Of a DNA stretch of 64,000 nucleotides, positions 14,201-26,060 are shown one piece after another (position 1 is the first letter of the stretch; each line of letters opens with the position of its first letter). Origin of the DNA: Opisthorchis felineus (lineage: Eukaryota > Platyhelminthes > Trematoda > Opisthorchiida > Opisthorchiidae); contig SJOL01006413.1 of the NCBI GenBank assembly GCA_004794785.1, positions 17,166 through 81,165 of the forward strand, written 5' to 3'. The position numbers and the translations under genes were made by a program. The notes below the pieces were generated by a model that was not told the origin of the DNA, made no database searches, and worked only from the letters and a program-made list of their open reading frames with translations.

Positions 14201-16259
14201 CGAGGAAAGATTATGACCTAGGCAAGATCATCAACTTTTAGATATTTAACATACGTTCAACACACAGACGATAAACCTCGATTATGCATAGTTGCTTGCA
14301 ATCGGGCACGATAAACTGACAAAGATATCAGGATAATCTTCCTCATGCACCAGCATTACAAAAACGACATGATCGAGGCTTTTGGGAGATGCGAAGCTTT
14401 CAAATTTGAGAGTATTCTTGGGCATTAGTTTTTTCTGTAAATTTTGGTATATTTATTTAGCCTGGCTACAGTTACAAAGGGAGAGGAGGTAGCATTATAT
14501 GGAAAAACAGGTGTTCCACTTGTTGATAGTGGCGCCATCTCGCAGTTTGTGCAAATTCAGCTTACAAATTACATCCATATTATAGCTGTACTGTGGGAGT
14601 GGTGAACTTGATTGTCATCATTATTACTATCATCCTCGCCGAAGGTTCACGAAGGACAGTTTGAAGAGGTTCTGGCTGACTGGATTTTCCGATCACGAGT
14701 ATGGGTCTTAAGGGGTTCGATCGAAAACTGCAGGTGTCAGCACCTAGCCTGTCATTTAAACTCAATTTCGATAGTGTATATGTCCGAACACATGCTTATG
14801 AGATGATGGATCGTTAGGAATGGCGCGCGGATATTGCTTCTTGTATATGGACAAATAATCCGAAACAAAGGTGATATTATGTAATCACACTCTGTATATG
14901 ATGTCTGGACAATTGTGTTTAGAAATGGTGCATCAGGATCAATCGAGGTCATTCTGCCCCAAATGGGACCATTGGAAGTTTTGTGAACCGATGATTTATG
15001 ACTGGTTCATTAGGCCTGACTACTGAGGTACACTGCATCTGATCCCTCACCACGATTCGATTGGTGAAAAATTAGGTGAAAATTCATTTATCCAACTGAT
15101 CTGTTTAAGCCATGTAGGTAGCACATCCTTGTAGGGTATCGGGCTGATTTACACTTGTCAAGTAAAAGAATGAAACAAAGGGCAAACATCGATCGGTCAC
15201 AAGAAGTCGAGGTTTTTATCTGTTTTTATTAAAGCCTCCCTGTGGATTCTGCTAACGGGCGGGTGCACCAAAACTGTGCACAGATTTTCGCTCTTCCGAT
15301 ACGACAAGCCGAGACCAGTTTGCTTTATTATATAGATTTTTGGGTAATCACTTGGTGCCGATCAAAAAGCAAGTTTTTATTCAGAATAAGCACGCACGAA
15401 TTTTCTGTAAAGTGGACAAAAACCATACTAGTTTAGTGTAACTTCTCGCAGTCTACTTTTATGTCTCAGATTTTCTGTACTTAGGTCGGAAAACTTTACC
15501 GTGCCAACTACATGCTTAAACATTTGGAAGCGTGTGCAAATTTTTCCATAGAATTTACTTGAATATCATATTCCTGACGTTGTAGCCTTAATTGTGCTCA
15601 CTATTTCTGTCATATACATTTTCGAATTCGTCTCTCTACCGGCATTGAATTTCACTTAAGTTCACTTCTCTCTTAAAGTGTGTTTCGAAGCTAGTAGCAA
15701 TTTGCCCAAAATGACAGGTTGTCTTTAAATGAAGTTAATTTTGTCCCTCGCTCGGCGGGATATCAACTGAGTGGAAATCTTACGTCACATTGTGTATATC
15801 AAGTCCGGTTAGCAACAATCCATGTAACTGCTCGCCAAGACACCTTTACTGTTGCACATCTGATCGATCTTCGAGGTGCGTCACTGACACCTTTCCTATC
15901 CCAGAGTCGAATAACTAGGACATTCACGTGACGTAGCTTGGAGTCGCGCACTCAATTCTGGATGAGTTGGGGAGCGATAGGTCGCTTGTCTTATTTCAAC
16001 GTTCACCTTAACAACAGCAATGCTTTTTGTCGCTGTTTCCTGATTTACATCCTGCTTGTTGTGTTATCGCTTAGAATGATCCATAAGTTTCCAGCAGCAG
16101 GTACTACCTACTGACTAATAACAGTTCAAAACGCTGCTATTTTCACCCCGATAATAGACTAAATGTAGTGCACTTTACGGTCCTGTATTGTAAGATTCCA
16201 CCTCGCAGTCGCCACTTCGGAAACTTACCAGGATTTCCCAGGGCTTTCTACCGTTTATT
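11236..16259. other. No gene recognised
   Basis: Open frames up to about 96 codons (for example 11595-11885, plus) have no recognisable domain, and their composition resembles the flanking DNA. A CATCATTATTACTATCATC tract at 14616-14634 resembles the (GAT)n tails of LINE copies elsewhere in the window, read in antisense; this is weak evidence for an old insertion. Confidence 0.4.
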
Positions 16260-16283
16260 TTATATATATATATATATATATTA
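16260..16283. repeat. (TA)n microsatellite
   Basis: A pure TA dinucleotide run of about 24 bases. Confidence 0.95.
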
Positions 16284-16619
16284 TAGACATTTTATAATGA
16301 ACAAACATAGTTATTCAAATCTTGCTTCATAATTGGCTGAAAAGTAGCAAATCTGTTTGGTCGTCTTGCCTTCCGTAACTTAGAACAGCTCCTTATGACT
16401 CTTAATAATGAAATCTGGAACTCGAAAAACTGGTTGTAGTCCCACCAAATACTGCTTAACACACACAAGTGAACATAACGACGGAGGTGACACACCAGAT
16501 AACTATGTCTCACTCAAATTGACACAAGAATGCAGTTTTAAACGTAACTAGGCATATTCCGTTAGGAGCCACCGACATTCGGGTGGAAAACCTATCTCAA
16601 GGAAAATAACTTGCGATAG

Positions 16620-16625
16620 TTTATT
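16620..16625 (-). promoter_or_regulatory. Candidate poly(A) signal of the rax-like gene
   Basis: AATAAA on the minus strand, about 72 bases after the stop codon of the homeobox gene. A second AATAAA at 16680-16685 is only 12 bases after the stop. Either could direct cleavage. There is no transcript evidence. Confidence 0.4.
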
Positions 16626-16696
16626 TGTCTGTTTGGTAAATACATGAGAAGGCGTCATCGTCAGGCTCAATTTTTCTCATTTATTTTATATGTTCG

Positions 16697-17098
16697 TTAA
16701 GGGAGGGTGCACAAATTTAGAAATGCGTCCAGCTGATTGTCGTTTGGGCCGTTCACAAAGGAGTTTGCTCGTTCTTCTATGGACATCCCATGCGCTTCAT
16801 CCTTCTTCCAAGATTCCGTGGTTTGCCATTTTGCATGTGAGTTCTCAGGTGTTCGTAGATATTCCATATTCTGATAGCCTTCGGTAAAGAATTGGATCAA
16901 TGGCCACTTCGTATTCCACTCCAGTATGCTAGAACGACCTGATTCTGAGAAAGTAGTCTGTGTTGATCGGAGTGAGGGAAGCAAACCATGTGCGATATAC
17001 CTCCTCTTTGGAAATACTTCCTCTAAATGTCTGGAGTGCTCCGCATCTTCTTGTTTTTCCTGCCTCCGCCACTTTGCCCTACGGTTTTGAAACCATAC
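16697..17098 (-). CDS. rax: Rx/rax-like homeobox gene, last coding exon
   Basis: This exon starts at 17098 right after the acceptor TATAG and opens with homeodomain helix 3, VWFQNRRAKWRRQEK (residues 47-60), then runs to TAA at 16697-16699. W48, F49, Q50, N51 and R53, the core DNA-contacting residues, are all present. In-frame TAG within the acceptor shows that the frame begins with this exon. It is in phase 0, matching the upstream exon at 20432. About 118 residues follow the homeodomain. They are rich in Ser, Glu and Asn, and I could not recognise an OAR (paired tail) motif, which many Rx proteins have. GMSIEERANSFVNG near the end is at best a faint echo. Rx proteins are nuclear transcription factors used in eye and forebrain patterning; that role is family knowledge, not shown here. 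Confidence 0.88.
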   Translation of the reverse strand, partial: VWFQNRRAKWRRQEKQEDAEHSRHLEEVFPKRRYIAHGLLPSLRSTQTTFSESGRSSILEWNTKWPLIQFFTEGYQNMEYLRTPENSHAKWQTTESWKKDEAHGMSIEERANSFVNGPNDNQLDAFLNLCTLP

Positions 17099-20000
17099 CT
17101 ATACACGACAAAAGGATTGGAGATTGTGCTCTCACGAAATAATGAAGTTATGCTGTTTGACGTTCTACGACATAAGGACTAAAACATTTTTACTGGTGAA
17201 CTCCGTCAAATCGGCTTGTCTGTATCTTACAATCGAAAGCCTAAAGACCCGTTTTTGCACTCTTTCCACAGAACTGGACTCAGTAACTTTCTATTAGACT
17301 GTTAGGGTCGTGCTGGTCTAGGCGAAGCCACACTCTTCAAAATCGGAAGCTACCGACCCTAAAAATTCTAAGTTACTTGGGCAGCTTTATCTGCAGAACT
17401 GACTGTCACAATCGTAATAACCTTTCAATAAAGCTTCAGAATAGTGAAAATTACACTCCTTTGGTCTTCAGGAATTTTTACGAACGTCAGGATGAGTGTT
17501 TGAATTAGCCTCAAGTATGTATCCAATTTCCCGTTAAGGAACACATTTGGTTCTAAATGCTTAGAGATATCTATCAACATGATGAAATAGCTGAGCAGTT
17601 GTGTGACTCCAACACAAACAGTGACCAGACAAACTTCCGGATAACCTTACTCTGTGAAATTGTGATTTGACGACGAAATGGGGTTAGTTTTGCATTCCAG
17701 TGTTCCAAAAACTGAAATTCAATTGCAAAAAAGTGATGGAGATAACCAATTGTGAAGAGGCACCGAATCATAGATAGGTGAATGAACTAACCAACGTTCA
17801 TGAATAACTTTCACACACAACTGTGACACTATGGCAGAATTCCAGTTTCTGTGTGTGATCAAATTTTTATTTTGGCGAGAGTAGAGGATACCCTTGGGTA
17901 CGAAGAGCAAATAAAGTCATTCAGATTTCCACTCTCGTTCAAGTAAAAGACCCTAAAGTCCCAGCACATACGTTTTCACCATTTGCAGTATGCTGTGCAT
18001 TTAGGTCATAAAGCACCAAGTTACATACGGAAAGGATTAGCAATGATACAAAAACTATCATTCTCGTCGGTTCATCCGGGTTAGTGAAAAGCCTATTCCA
18101 GCTGCAAATATTGCTCATCATTGTGACCCACAGGTTTTTCATTAGGTTTACGTTTGTGTATGGGTGAAGCAACGTCTAGGAATTTATATTTAAGGGTGAA
18201 ACAGTGACCTTGTGAATCAGTCATTATGGATCATTGCGGTGCCGTCGTGAATCATTATTCCTTCGTCCCCGACCCTTACAGATAAAGGTGAGAACTGATC
18301 GTTATGCCCTGATGTGGAAGTCGACCGTAGTTTTTCTATCTCGTTCAGCCACATGATTGTCGTCTACTACGTAACTGAAAAGAATAACGTGAAAGAACAT
18401 TCACTGCAAAACAAGCCACCTTGAATCCCCTGTTTTTCCCCATGTCGTATTGATGGCACACCAAGCCATATGGATTATCCAGGTCATACAGTTTAACGTT
18501 GGGGAGGTTCACTTCTTTCCAGTCGTGATTCTGTAAAGTGTGACCTTGCGTTTAGTTGACTACGTGCTTCGAGTTCATTGTAGTCAACCAAGGGACACCC
18601 CGACGCTTCGAACATGAAGGATCATACAGCATTGGATTTGCACATTGGTCACTCGAATGAAGATTCAGATGCTTTTCATCTAGTTATCTTCGGGCCTCAG
18701 AAACTTCCTGTTCTCAAGCCGGAAAATGATTTGTGGTAACGCGCTGGCTCACTTGGTATTCTATTCAGAGTAACCATCCGATAAATGGCTGCTTGGAATT
18801 TTCTAAGAAATTTGAGTGCATTATATAAGTTGTTTATTCAGCAGACTCTGCATACCTATGAGCTCTCCCCATTCATCATCGATGAAGGAAACCTGCATTC
18901 TATCCTTCATTTTCCCCGAGTGAACCATTACGCCTCTCAAGTAGGGAACAGGACTCGGCAGTAAGTGGTAATTATTACCAAGGCCACCGCGCTTGTGAAC
19001 ATGGAGAATCCCTGGTTGAGCATATGAATACTGCTGTTGTTATCGATTCAATCAATACATTAGTCCTAATAGCGTTTCACACTTCCTCAGCACATAATGT
19101 GAACTTTTATTATCTTTATGCGCAAAAAATCACAATTTACCAAAAACTAAATGAAAATGTTCTCAAATGCTATCCGTTAGAAATAAGAACCTCATTTCGA
19201 CGGTAGGAGCGAAAACTAAGTTGAGCGGGTGGCAACCATAACGTTTGAAGTATCAAAGCCGCAAAGCATCCGAAAAAAGAATCCCTGGGCAACAGTCATC
19301 CTTGTGCTCCTTGGTCCTTCAGAAACCGGTAGGTAAATCATGTCTAGGCAGATACTACAAGAATAGCCTTGTACGGGAAACAGATTGTTGGCCTATTCAC
19401 TGTTGACACAAAGACATACCGACTGTAATGTTATTCTACAATCACCGAAAGAGACAGTCCCTGTATTATCGAAGTGTACATTTCGGTACAAGCGAGCAGT
19501 GGCTCATTTACCTTAGCGTGAAATACATACTCAGTACTAGTCCGTAACCATTCATGGTTGGTGTGAGGTTGCTCGTGAGAAGCTTTCTCCAGAGGGAAGT
19601 TTATCGTATCAAACATTATCGTAGATGCACTTAGGACCAGTCCAGTTTGATCTCAGATAAGACTGAAGACGAATCCGGTGGTACAGTGACATGGCTTAAA
19701 ACTAACTGTCGTCCACTCAGGAATACCTTTGGTAATAGCTGAGAAACTCACTTTCGTCCACTCCTTTTTATTCAATCACACTGCAGTATTAATTTCAATC
19801 AAGGTACATCAGCCACATAAAACTCGAAAGGCTGAATATGCAAAAAATTAAGCTGCTCTCAAGAGTCACAAATTTGGTGGATAATACAAAGACGATTCAC
19901 ATTTTCACAGACTTACATGGGAAATGGTAGCTATGCGTATCAATTAGTAGCGTTCTAGCCAAGTTTACAAGCACCGTTGGAAGTCAGGAATGTCTGATTC

Positions 20001-20431
20001 AGAATGAGAAAGTTTTTAGTTCATACAGGTAGGCTCCAATTTTTTTGTTTCAAGCCTTATCAGAAAGTGCCCAAGACAAACAGTTGAGAAGGAACTCGAA
20101 GTGGAGATGTGCTCCAGTGTCCAGTAAATTTCAATGCGTGACATGTCCATGTTGAGAACAACGGTAATTATGGACCATAATTTCTAGGTTTGCTATTCGA
20201 AGTTGTTTTATCTGTAGCACGTAATAGCGGTAATAGTTCGTCAAAGGCAATTTCTATGGTAGGCATACACATCGATACCGTATGAATGTAGTGTAATCCT
20301 GAGTATTTTGACATAAAGACTAAAATTACAAAATCCCAATGGACAAATTGCCGAAACCCATGCGTCTTCCACCACTGCACACTGCAATACCTTTTTAAAC
20401 ACATGAAGCTTTTTGCCAAAGTTTAACTCAC
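17099..20431 (-). other. Intron of the rax-like gene
   Basis: The 3333-base intron runs from a GTGAGT donor at 20431 to the TATAG acceptor at 17099. It splits the homeodomain between Gln46 and Val47, the conserved intron site of paired-like homeobox genes. No embedded gene or repeat was recognised; the open frames inside it are short. Confidence 0.85.
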
Positions 20432-20812
20432 TTGAACCCGAACTTCTGGTAGTCGAATTTTTTGTGCAAGCTCCTCACGAAACATCACATCTGGATAGTG
20501 ACTGCATTCGAAGGCGCATTCCAGTTCGTGAAGCTGATAAGTCGTGAATGTGGTCCGGTTTCTCCTAACTTTACTTCCTGAGGCATACTGGTTCCTTCTT
20601 GCGCTGGGTTGGCAAAGTTTCCCTTTCTGTTCAGGTAGATGTATTTCGTCGTCGTGCTTCTCTTGTGTAAATGTACACCAGGCAGTTTGACTGGAAGCGA
20701 CGCACGAGCGGAATATTTCTGTTACAGGTGAGTCTTCGCTATCAGCCAAACCTGGACGTCGAAAATGGTTGAAACCAATCAGTCTGCGAGACAGTCCAAG
20801 CCCTGGACGTAA
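20432..20812 (-). CDS. rax: Rx/rax-like homeobox gene, exon with homeodomain residues 1-46
   Basis: The exon ends in the first 46 residues of a paired-like homeodomain: [16 protein letters not shown], then SHYPDV, then [16 protein letters not shown], followed by the donor CAA|GTGAGT. The TTYQLHELE and LPEVRVQ wording fits Rx better than Arx, Otp, Vsx or Repo, which vary at these places. Two unusual changes are Cys at homeodomain positions 18 and 22, where Rx normally has Arg and Lys. The proposed start is the acceptor ACTTACAG just above 20812, giving 127 codons in phase 0. The open frame continues upstream to 20845, but those bases belong to a repeat. A second possible acceptor (GTAACAG) lies about 80 bases further in. 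No octapeptide (SIDAILG-like) was found, so the N-terminal exon must be upstream and was not located. Confidence 0.88.
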
Positions 20813-20832
20813 CTGTAAGTAGATTCTTAGAT

Positions 20833-21123
20833 TAGCGAAATACACTCATTTGCATACCAATTTGGATCTGTCGGGAAGCTCACACTGAACCCAGCAAAAT
20901 CCCTCGTTTATGATGGCCTTAAGCAGATGAATGTGCTGCACCAGGCCGCCTCATTTTCAGTTGGCACGATATCCGAAATATCACGATACATTCTGTAGAC
21001 GTAACGCACTACTCATAAAGTTGCTGGAAGCTCTTCGACGGCCCATGACCGGTTTCGCCCTTCTTGGGGCTCATAAGATAGGCTCAGTCCACGGGCCTCT
21101 GTCAACCCACATTGCACGAAACT
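20833..21123 (-). repeat. Hammerhead-associated repeat, complete ~290-bp unit
   Basis: This is one full unit; the next begins at 21125 with the same GCGAAATACACT start (plus-strand reading), a period of 290 bases. On the minus strand the unit runs: hammerhead block (21041-21083), GAAGAG, CAGCAAC, TATGAGTAGTGC, GATATC-rich part, GAGGCGGCCTGGTGCAGCAC, CAAACGAG, then AAATGAGTGTATTTCGC. It abuts the rax-like exon upstream. No coding role is supported. Confidence 0.8.
21041..21083 (-). ncRNA. Hammerhead ribozyme relic, copy B
   Basis: A 43-base block on the minus strand. Stem I is GCCTAT (21083-21078) with ATGGGC (21046-21041). The core is CTTATGA (21077-21071), one base off CTGATGA: G5 is T. Stem II is GCCC with GGGC around CAAGAA. 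GAAA follows at 21056-21053, then the palindromic stem III ACCGGT and C17 as the cleavage-site base. Every conserved hammerhead position except G5 is kept. G5 is essential in known ribozymes, so this copy is probably inactive. Confidence 0.7.
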
Positions 21124-21124
21124 G

Positions 21125-21204
21125 GCGAAATACACTAATTTGCATACCAATTGGGTTTTGATGGAAGACTCACCCAGCTGAATCTCTCGTTTCTGATATT
21201 CTTA
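21125..21204 (-). repeat. Hammerhead-associated repeat, partial second unit
   Basis: A tandem second unit in the same orientation as 20833-21123, about 80 bases long (AAATTAGTGTATTTCGCC and the CAAACGAG-type block, here GAAACGAGAGATTCAGC). It stops where a copy in the opposite orientation begins. Confidence 0.75.
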
Positions 21205-21360
21205 CGAAATTTGGGTTCAAGCAGAACAAAAGTTTGACGGAAACTCGGGGACTGCGCCCACTTGATAATCCCCAAGAAGGGCGAAACCGGTTGTGGGCTG
21301 TCGAAGAGTTTTCAGCAACCTTATGAGTAATGCATCACGTCTATAGATTCTTTTTTTGTT
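21205..21360 (+). repeat. Hammerhead-associated repeat, inverted partial unit
   Basis: Plus-strand unit starting ACGAAATTTGGGTTCAAGC and ending near CGTCTATAGATTC. It forms an imperfect inverted repeat with 20985-21105 (arms about 120 bases, spacer about 120). Both arms contain the ribozyme block. Confidence 0.8.
21256..21298 (+). ncRNA. Hammerhead ribozyme relic, copy A
   Basis: Same 43-base layout as copy B, on the plus strand. Stem I is GCCCAC with GTGGGC, six perfect pairs. The core is TTGATAA (C3 and G8 changed). Stem II is CCC with GGG, then GAAA, ACCGGT and T at the cleavage position. Loss of C3 and G8 should abolish cleavage. Confidence 0.65.
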
Positions 21361-24300
21361 TGCACAACAATCCGAAACTTTCCACGTGCACCAAGTAGGA
21401 CTCAAAAAAGTAGCTAACCATTCTTTATATTTCCGTATTAATTACTAACTTGGGTCCAATGAATCAACCATGTTTATCAATGTCAATAAGGTTTTTTGAG
21501 GGAATTGAAATGAATCAAATGTAGACAGTGTGTTCGATCAATCTGATAGTTCTGCACACGTGGGCCATTAAACCCGGTCCACGTATGCCAGTGGGTTTTG
21601 AAATTCCCGGGGACTGGAGCGGCTACCTTGCCTCGCCGGACAACATGTACTTCTAAACAATAGATTTCAGGGTTGGCCGAACATAAGCTTCAGCATACCT
21701 TTCGAACTCAGGCCACCGGGAGTTTCGTATTATGCTATTCAAATGTAATTTCTCACATGAGAGCAGTACACCGGAGGGTTACGGTGTGGAAAGTAATGCA
21801 GCTGACCACATTGTTCAGGATGACACTCGTATACCTTTGGCCACAGGCAGATCGTCCTGTCGTGCCTTTCTTATCCCCACCCCCCACGGTTGGTAGTTTA
21901 CTATAACCAGCATAATCATCGCCTTTCTCTCCACTTTGCATTTTTAGACATACAAGAATTTCCTGAATCGAAATATTTGGTCACATTTGCCATTAAAACC
22001 GTCTAATTATCGTCTCTATCCGAAAGTAGTATCGCACGAGTAAATAGCATACTGGTGCATTTTTCCGTTCAATACGACCAAGTCTGATTACTCCAGGAGA
22101 AGCAGGTCGGTTCAAAATAGGACCTTACCACTGGCATTTAATTAGTATCAGTGACCACATAATGACCACATAATGCTGGCTTCTGAATGAAGTCATACTG
22201 CATATGAGCCCTCTAAACCGGCGATATGACCGTAAATGGAAAGGTGCGTTTAAGCAACACTAATGAATGCGCACTACTAAATACCGGAAAGATCAAGTAA
22301 AGCCCGATTTGAGACTGCTTTTGTTTTCATAAAGGCCCGTATTTAGAAAAATACACATCGTCTAACGTGATAACTGAAATAAGATCCTTAGAACAGGCAG
22401 AATTTCCCGGAACTTCCAACGAGTGTGAAGTATTTCGAACAATTTGGCCTCATAAATGTTGCGTTTCAACGATATAATAGGTATTATTGCTGTAGCAAAC
22501 AACACTGTACAAAATTTGCAAAGATCAGCTGGTTCTGTGATACATGACGTCTGGGGAGGCCGGAGCACATCTACCCCCAAGAGGCAATTTGAGCTACCTC
22601 ACCTCTCAAAGCCAAAAGTTTACCGTCAAAAATGAATACTTTTCATTCGACTGGAGCGGGAAAATCAGCGCAGCTATATGTTCACACGGAAGAATACTGA
22701 GGTTAAGAACTGCGTAAACTTCAGTTTACTGGCGTGCTTGTTGGTATCCTAAAAGGACGAAAACTGTGACTGGAACGGAACTCTTTCGAACGCACACTCC
22801 AAACAGCATCGGGCACCAAGTTCATCTGTCAAGTCACCTACAGTCTCGAACGAATTCTACGCAAACTATAAGTTTTCAAGCGCGCACACCATAGTTTACA
22901 AGCGATGGAATTCTCAGATTCCAAAGAAATACGTATCTGTGTGGCACACAAGCTACAAACCTCCCACAGTATATAACTTAATATGTCAACATTCCATGAA
23001 ACAAGCAAATTTCTACCAACTAGTAACGGCGTATCAAATATGTTGGAAATTATATTTGGATGGTCCAGGAAATTTTTGGTTATTTTAGGGAGGTTTTGGT
23101 TACGCTAGTTATTTATAAGATAATTCTTCAGGTGTCCTACTTTTGAGAAAAATTTATCAGAGGCAAACGTTTTTAACTAGACAACCTAAAACTTGATCTC
23201 GCAGGGTAAACTGAGTCACTCAAATTAAGCTAGAGTAACCTGTCTGACACAATCGTGCATCCTAACTTGACTTGTCATGCTTTTGGAAATAACTACCAGT
23301 GAATCACTTCGACGCGTCGCCAACAATGTGCCAGGCTATGTTTTGATACTTGTGCTGGAAGAACTTCAGCTTTTGCGGATGACTCCGTTTTTAACCTACC
23401 CATCTACTACGAATGAGATCAGGCTGAAGGGGCAAAGCGCAACAAGCCATCCGTAAATTCACCAGACAACTGTACTTATAGGGAGTGCAACTGCGGGGGT
23501 ACAGGATGATGCCAACAATTGTTTGTTGACGCTGATAAACAAAGTCCGATCACCCACTAGGTAATGTTCTTGTAATGAAGCGCTTAACATGCAGTGGTCA
23601 CTTTCGCTTCCAGGTGAGTTAAGTAGAAAAATCAATACCACTGAGTCCTTTCAGACGTTACTCAGAATGATGACCTTGCAGGGTAAATCGCGCTTAACCT
23701 TCAGTGAAGTAAATATGTCACTGCTTAACAAACTGCTACACAAGTCATGACTGACAAACTGAACTAAACCGAATAGCCCACATTCAAGCTTGGAAAGGTA
23801 TGAACCGAAAACTGAGACTGGTAAGCACAGTGAATGTAACCCGCGTTAACTGATATGCTGTACTGTGCTTCATTTGGATAAGACTGGGAACTTTCTCGAA
23901 TTTGAGCTATGTGTACTATGCATAATGCACTCTACACCCAGCTCATAACATTTCCAAGCCTTTCACCGCATTCTCTGTGACGGTAATTATGAGCTGACTA
24001 AACGGGTATGCGAAGGCATTGAAATTCATGGTTCATAGAGTAGCTTGGGCGTTTCATTTTAATTTCGCTTGGTAAGTTGGCCAAAATCCAATGCACCCAT
24101 TACAAACCTAGCCAATACAGCCGTTCTACGTTCCTTCACAGATTGTCGGTTCAAGCTTCCGTTTGAAGAAGCTCTAATGTACTGTTCTTATACACTGTTT
24201 CATGTGTGGACAAGGTATGTACCCAGGGTGCCAGCAGTCAGCCATTTACTGACGTCACAGCAACCAAGAAACTAGACGAATGAGGCTTAGCCCTTCGCTG

Positions 24301-26055
24301 GGCTGAATAAATCATTCATGCAGTGCTGATTGCTGCAGAGCAATACTACCGAACAAAATCATCGCAATCATCATCCACGTTGTAGGATCTCTTTGACTCT
24401 CTACAGCAGTACGCATTTACCGTTGGTCGAACACGGGCAATTCCACAAATAACTACCCTTGAAAATTTCTGAAGTAGGCAGTCAGAGCTATTGCTTGATA
24501 AACACTTACTGGTGTATTTCAGTCACTTTATTTCCCCATTTTGTAGTCCCCTTAATTATGTTAGATGTGGTGAAAGTATTTCGTGGTTTACCATTGAGGG
24601 CTAAACACACAGTAATTCAAGAGTCAGTCAGCTTACCCTTTTCAGGTGTTAGAAGAGACTCGATTCCAAAAGGAGGTAATCCGCTGACCTGTCCGTAGGT
24701 ATATCTAGACAACATACTTGGACGTAGATCGCAGCTCCGGAAGAAAGCAGTTCGCCTTTCGATGTACCTTTTATCTCACACTGCGAAGTCCAACAGATGC
24801 CGCAGTCGGACTGAAGCCATGCTCTAACCAATGAACAGGCGAGCTAGGGGTAGAGAAACCGATGAGCTTGAGGATTTAAGTGTGATTGGATGACGGGGTA
24901 GAGTTTGTTTGGAGCAAATTTGGATTAAATCAAACTACCTGTGTGTGAAAAGAAAAGCTTCACTCACTTGGAAAAAAATCAAATATTACCTCAGTTCTTT
25001 AACATATATCCTATGATAATCGACTAAGTTACCAAGACTCTTAATAGCCCTGGGCTCTTCCAAGTATCACTCTTGAATTTTTTGCATGTGTCACCTCACA
25101 TACTCAAATTTCTGTAAGATGCCAACAATCCCTAGCAATGTGCACCTGGTCCCTAAGCAAAAACCTTCTCCAGACAACTCAGGGTGCATTAATAATAAAC
25201 AGAACGAGTAAAAATAAGCCAGCAGTAATGTTTGTAAGGGGTCGCCAATTCGCCAGTACAATTCCGGTTAGTTAATATGACAACACCACTTAGTGGATTT
25301 CTGCTTAAGATCGTATGTTGATAGTCCCCATATGATTACAGTCCCAAAATTTGAGATATCTGCTTGTTTCAAGCAAGGTATAATCTTGTAATCAATGTGG
25401 GTTTCAGCCAGCTTTCTTTTCCAACTTAAATAACGAGAGTAATGGGATGCGACACTCTAGGTCACGTATCCCAAAATGGCGGGGCCGAGCGAATTTTGCC
25501 AGATGTTGTTTAGTGTGAATAGGCTGCTAACGGTGCGTGTCCACTGACCTTCCAGGATAATCTACCAACCAAGTGAGGCTACCATAAATCTGATGAAAGT
25601 CACATTCAGTTTGGTCAGATGCAGGCTAATCACTTCCAAACTTTGCATTCACATCACTAGTCTTGGCGGTCCTCCTGTTCGGGCACAATTATTCTGCCTA
25701 GTCCATAATTATCAGAGGAAACACCAGACTGGACTTTCGATCCTATCAGACCTCATCAGTAGAACACAGTCGTGACTTCAACCCCAGATACTTGACAAGC
25801 TGGGCGAGTGTGCTACCGGTTTATCAACGACTGTTTTTTAATGTGTGCTTTGAGGATCTTGGGCCTTGTAACTAGATTGCTACTCTTACGGCATAAAGCC
25901 TCCGGTAGGCCCTAGTTACCGATTGTGGAAAATTCTTGAAAAAGGCCCATCTGCACTAGTCAGCCACAATAAGCTACCGTCACCAGCTACTCATTTGAAA
26001 TTCTGAATGAATTCCGGAGTTCTGGGGAACTATATACTCATATTTCACAAAAGAC
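21361..26055. other. No gene recognised
   Basis: Short open frames only; none has a recognisable domain or splice-consistent partner. An upstream exon of the rax-like gene could be hidden here, since its N-terminus is missing, but I could not identify one. Confidence 0.4.
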
Positions 26056-26060
26056 TTGTT

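Noticed and set aside
20931..21405. Two similar peptides on opposite strands (ALLIKLLEALRRPMTGFALL and a matching minus-strand one)
   Set aside because: They are antisense translations of the two inverted copies of the hammerhead repeat. The likeness comes from the repeated DNA, not from a conserved protein.
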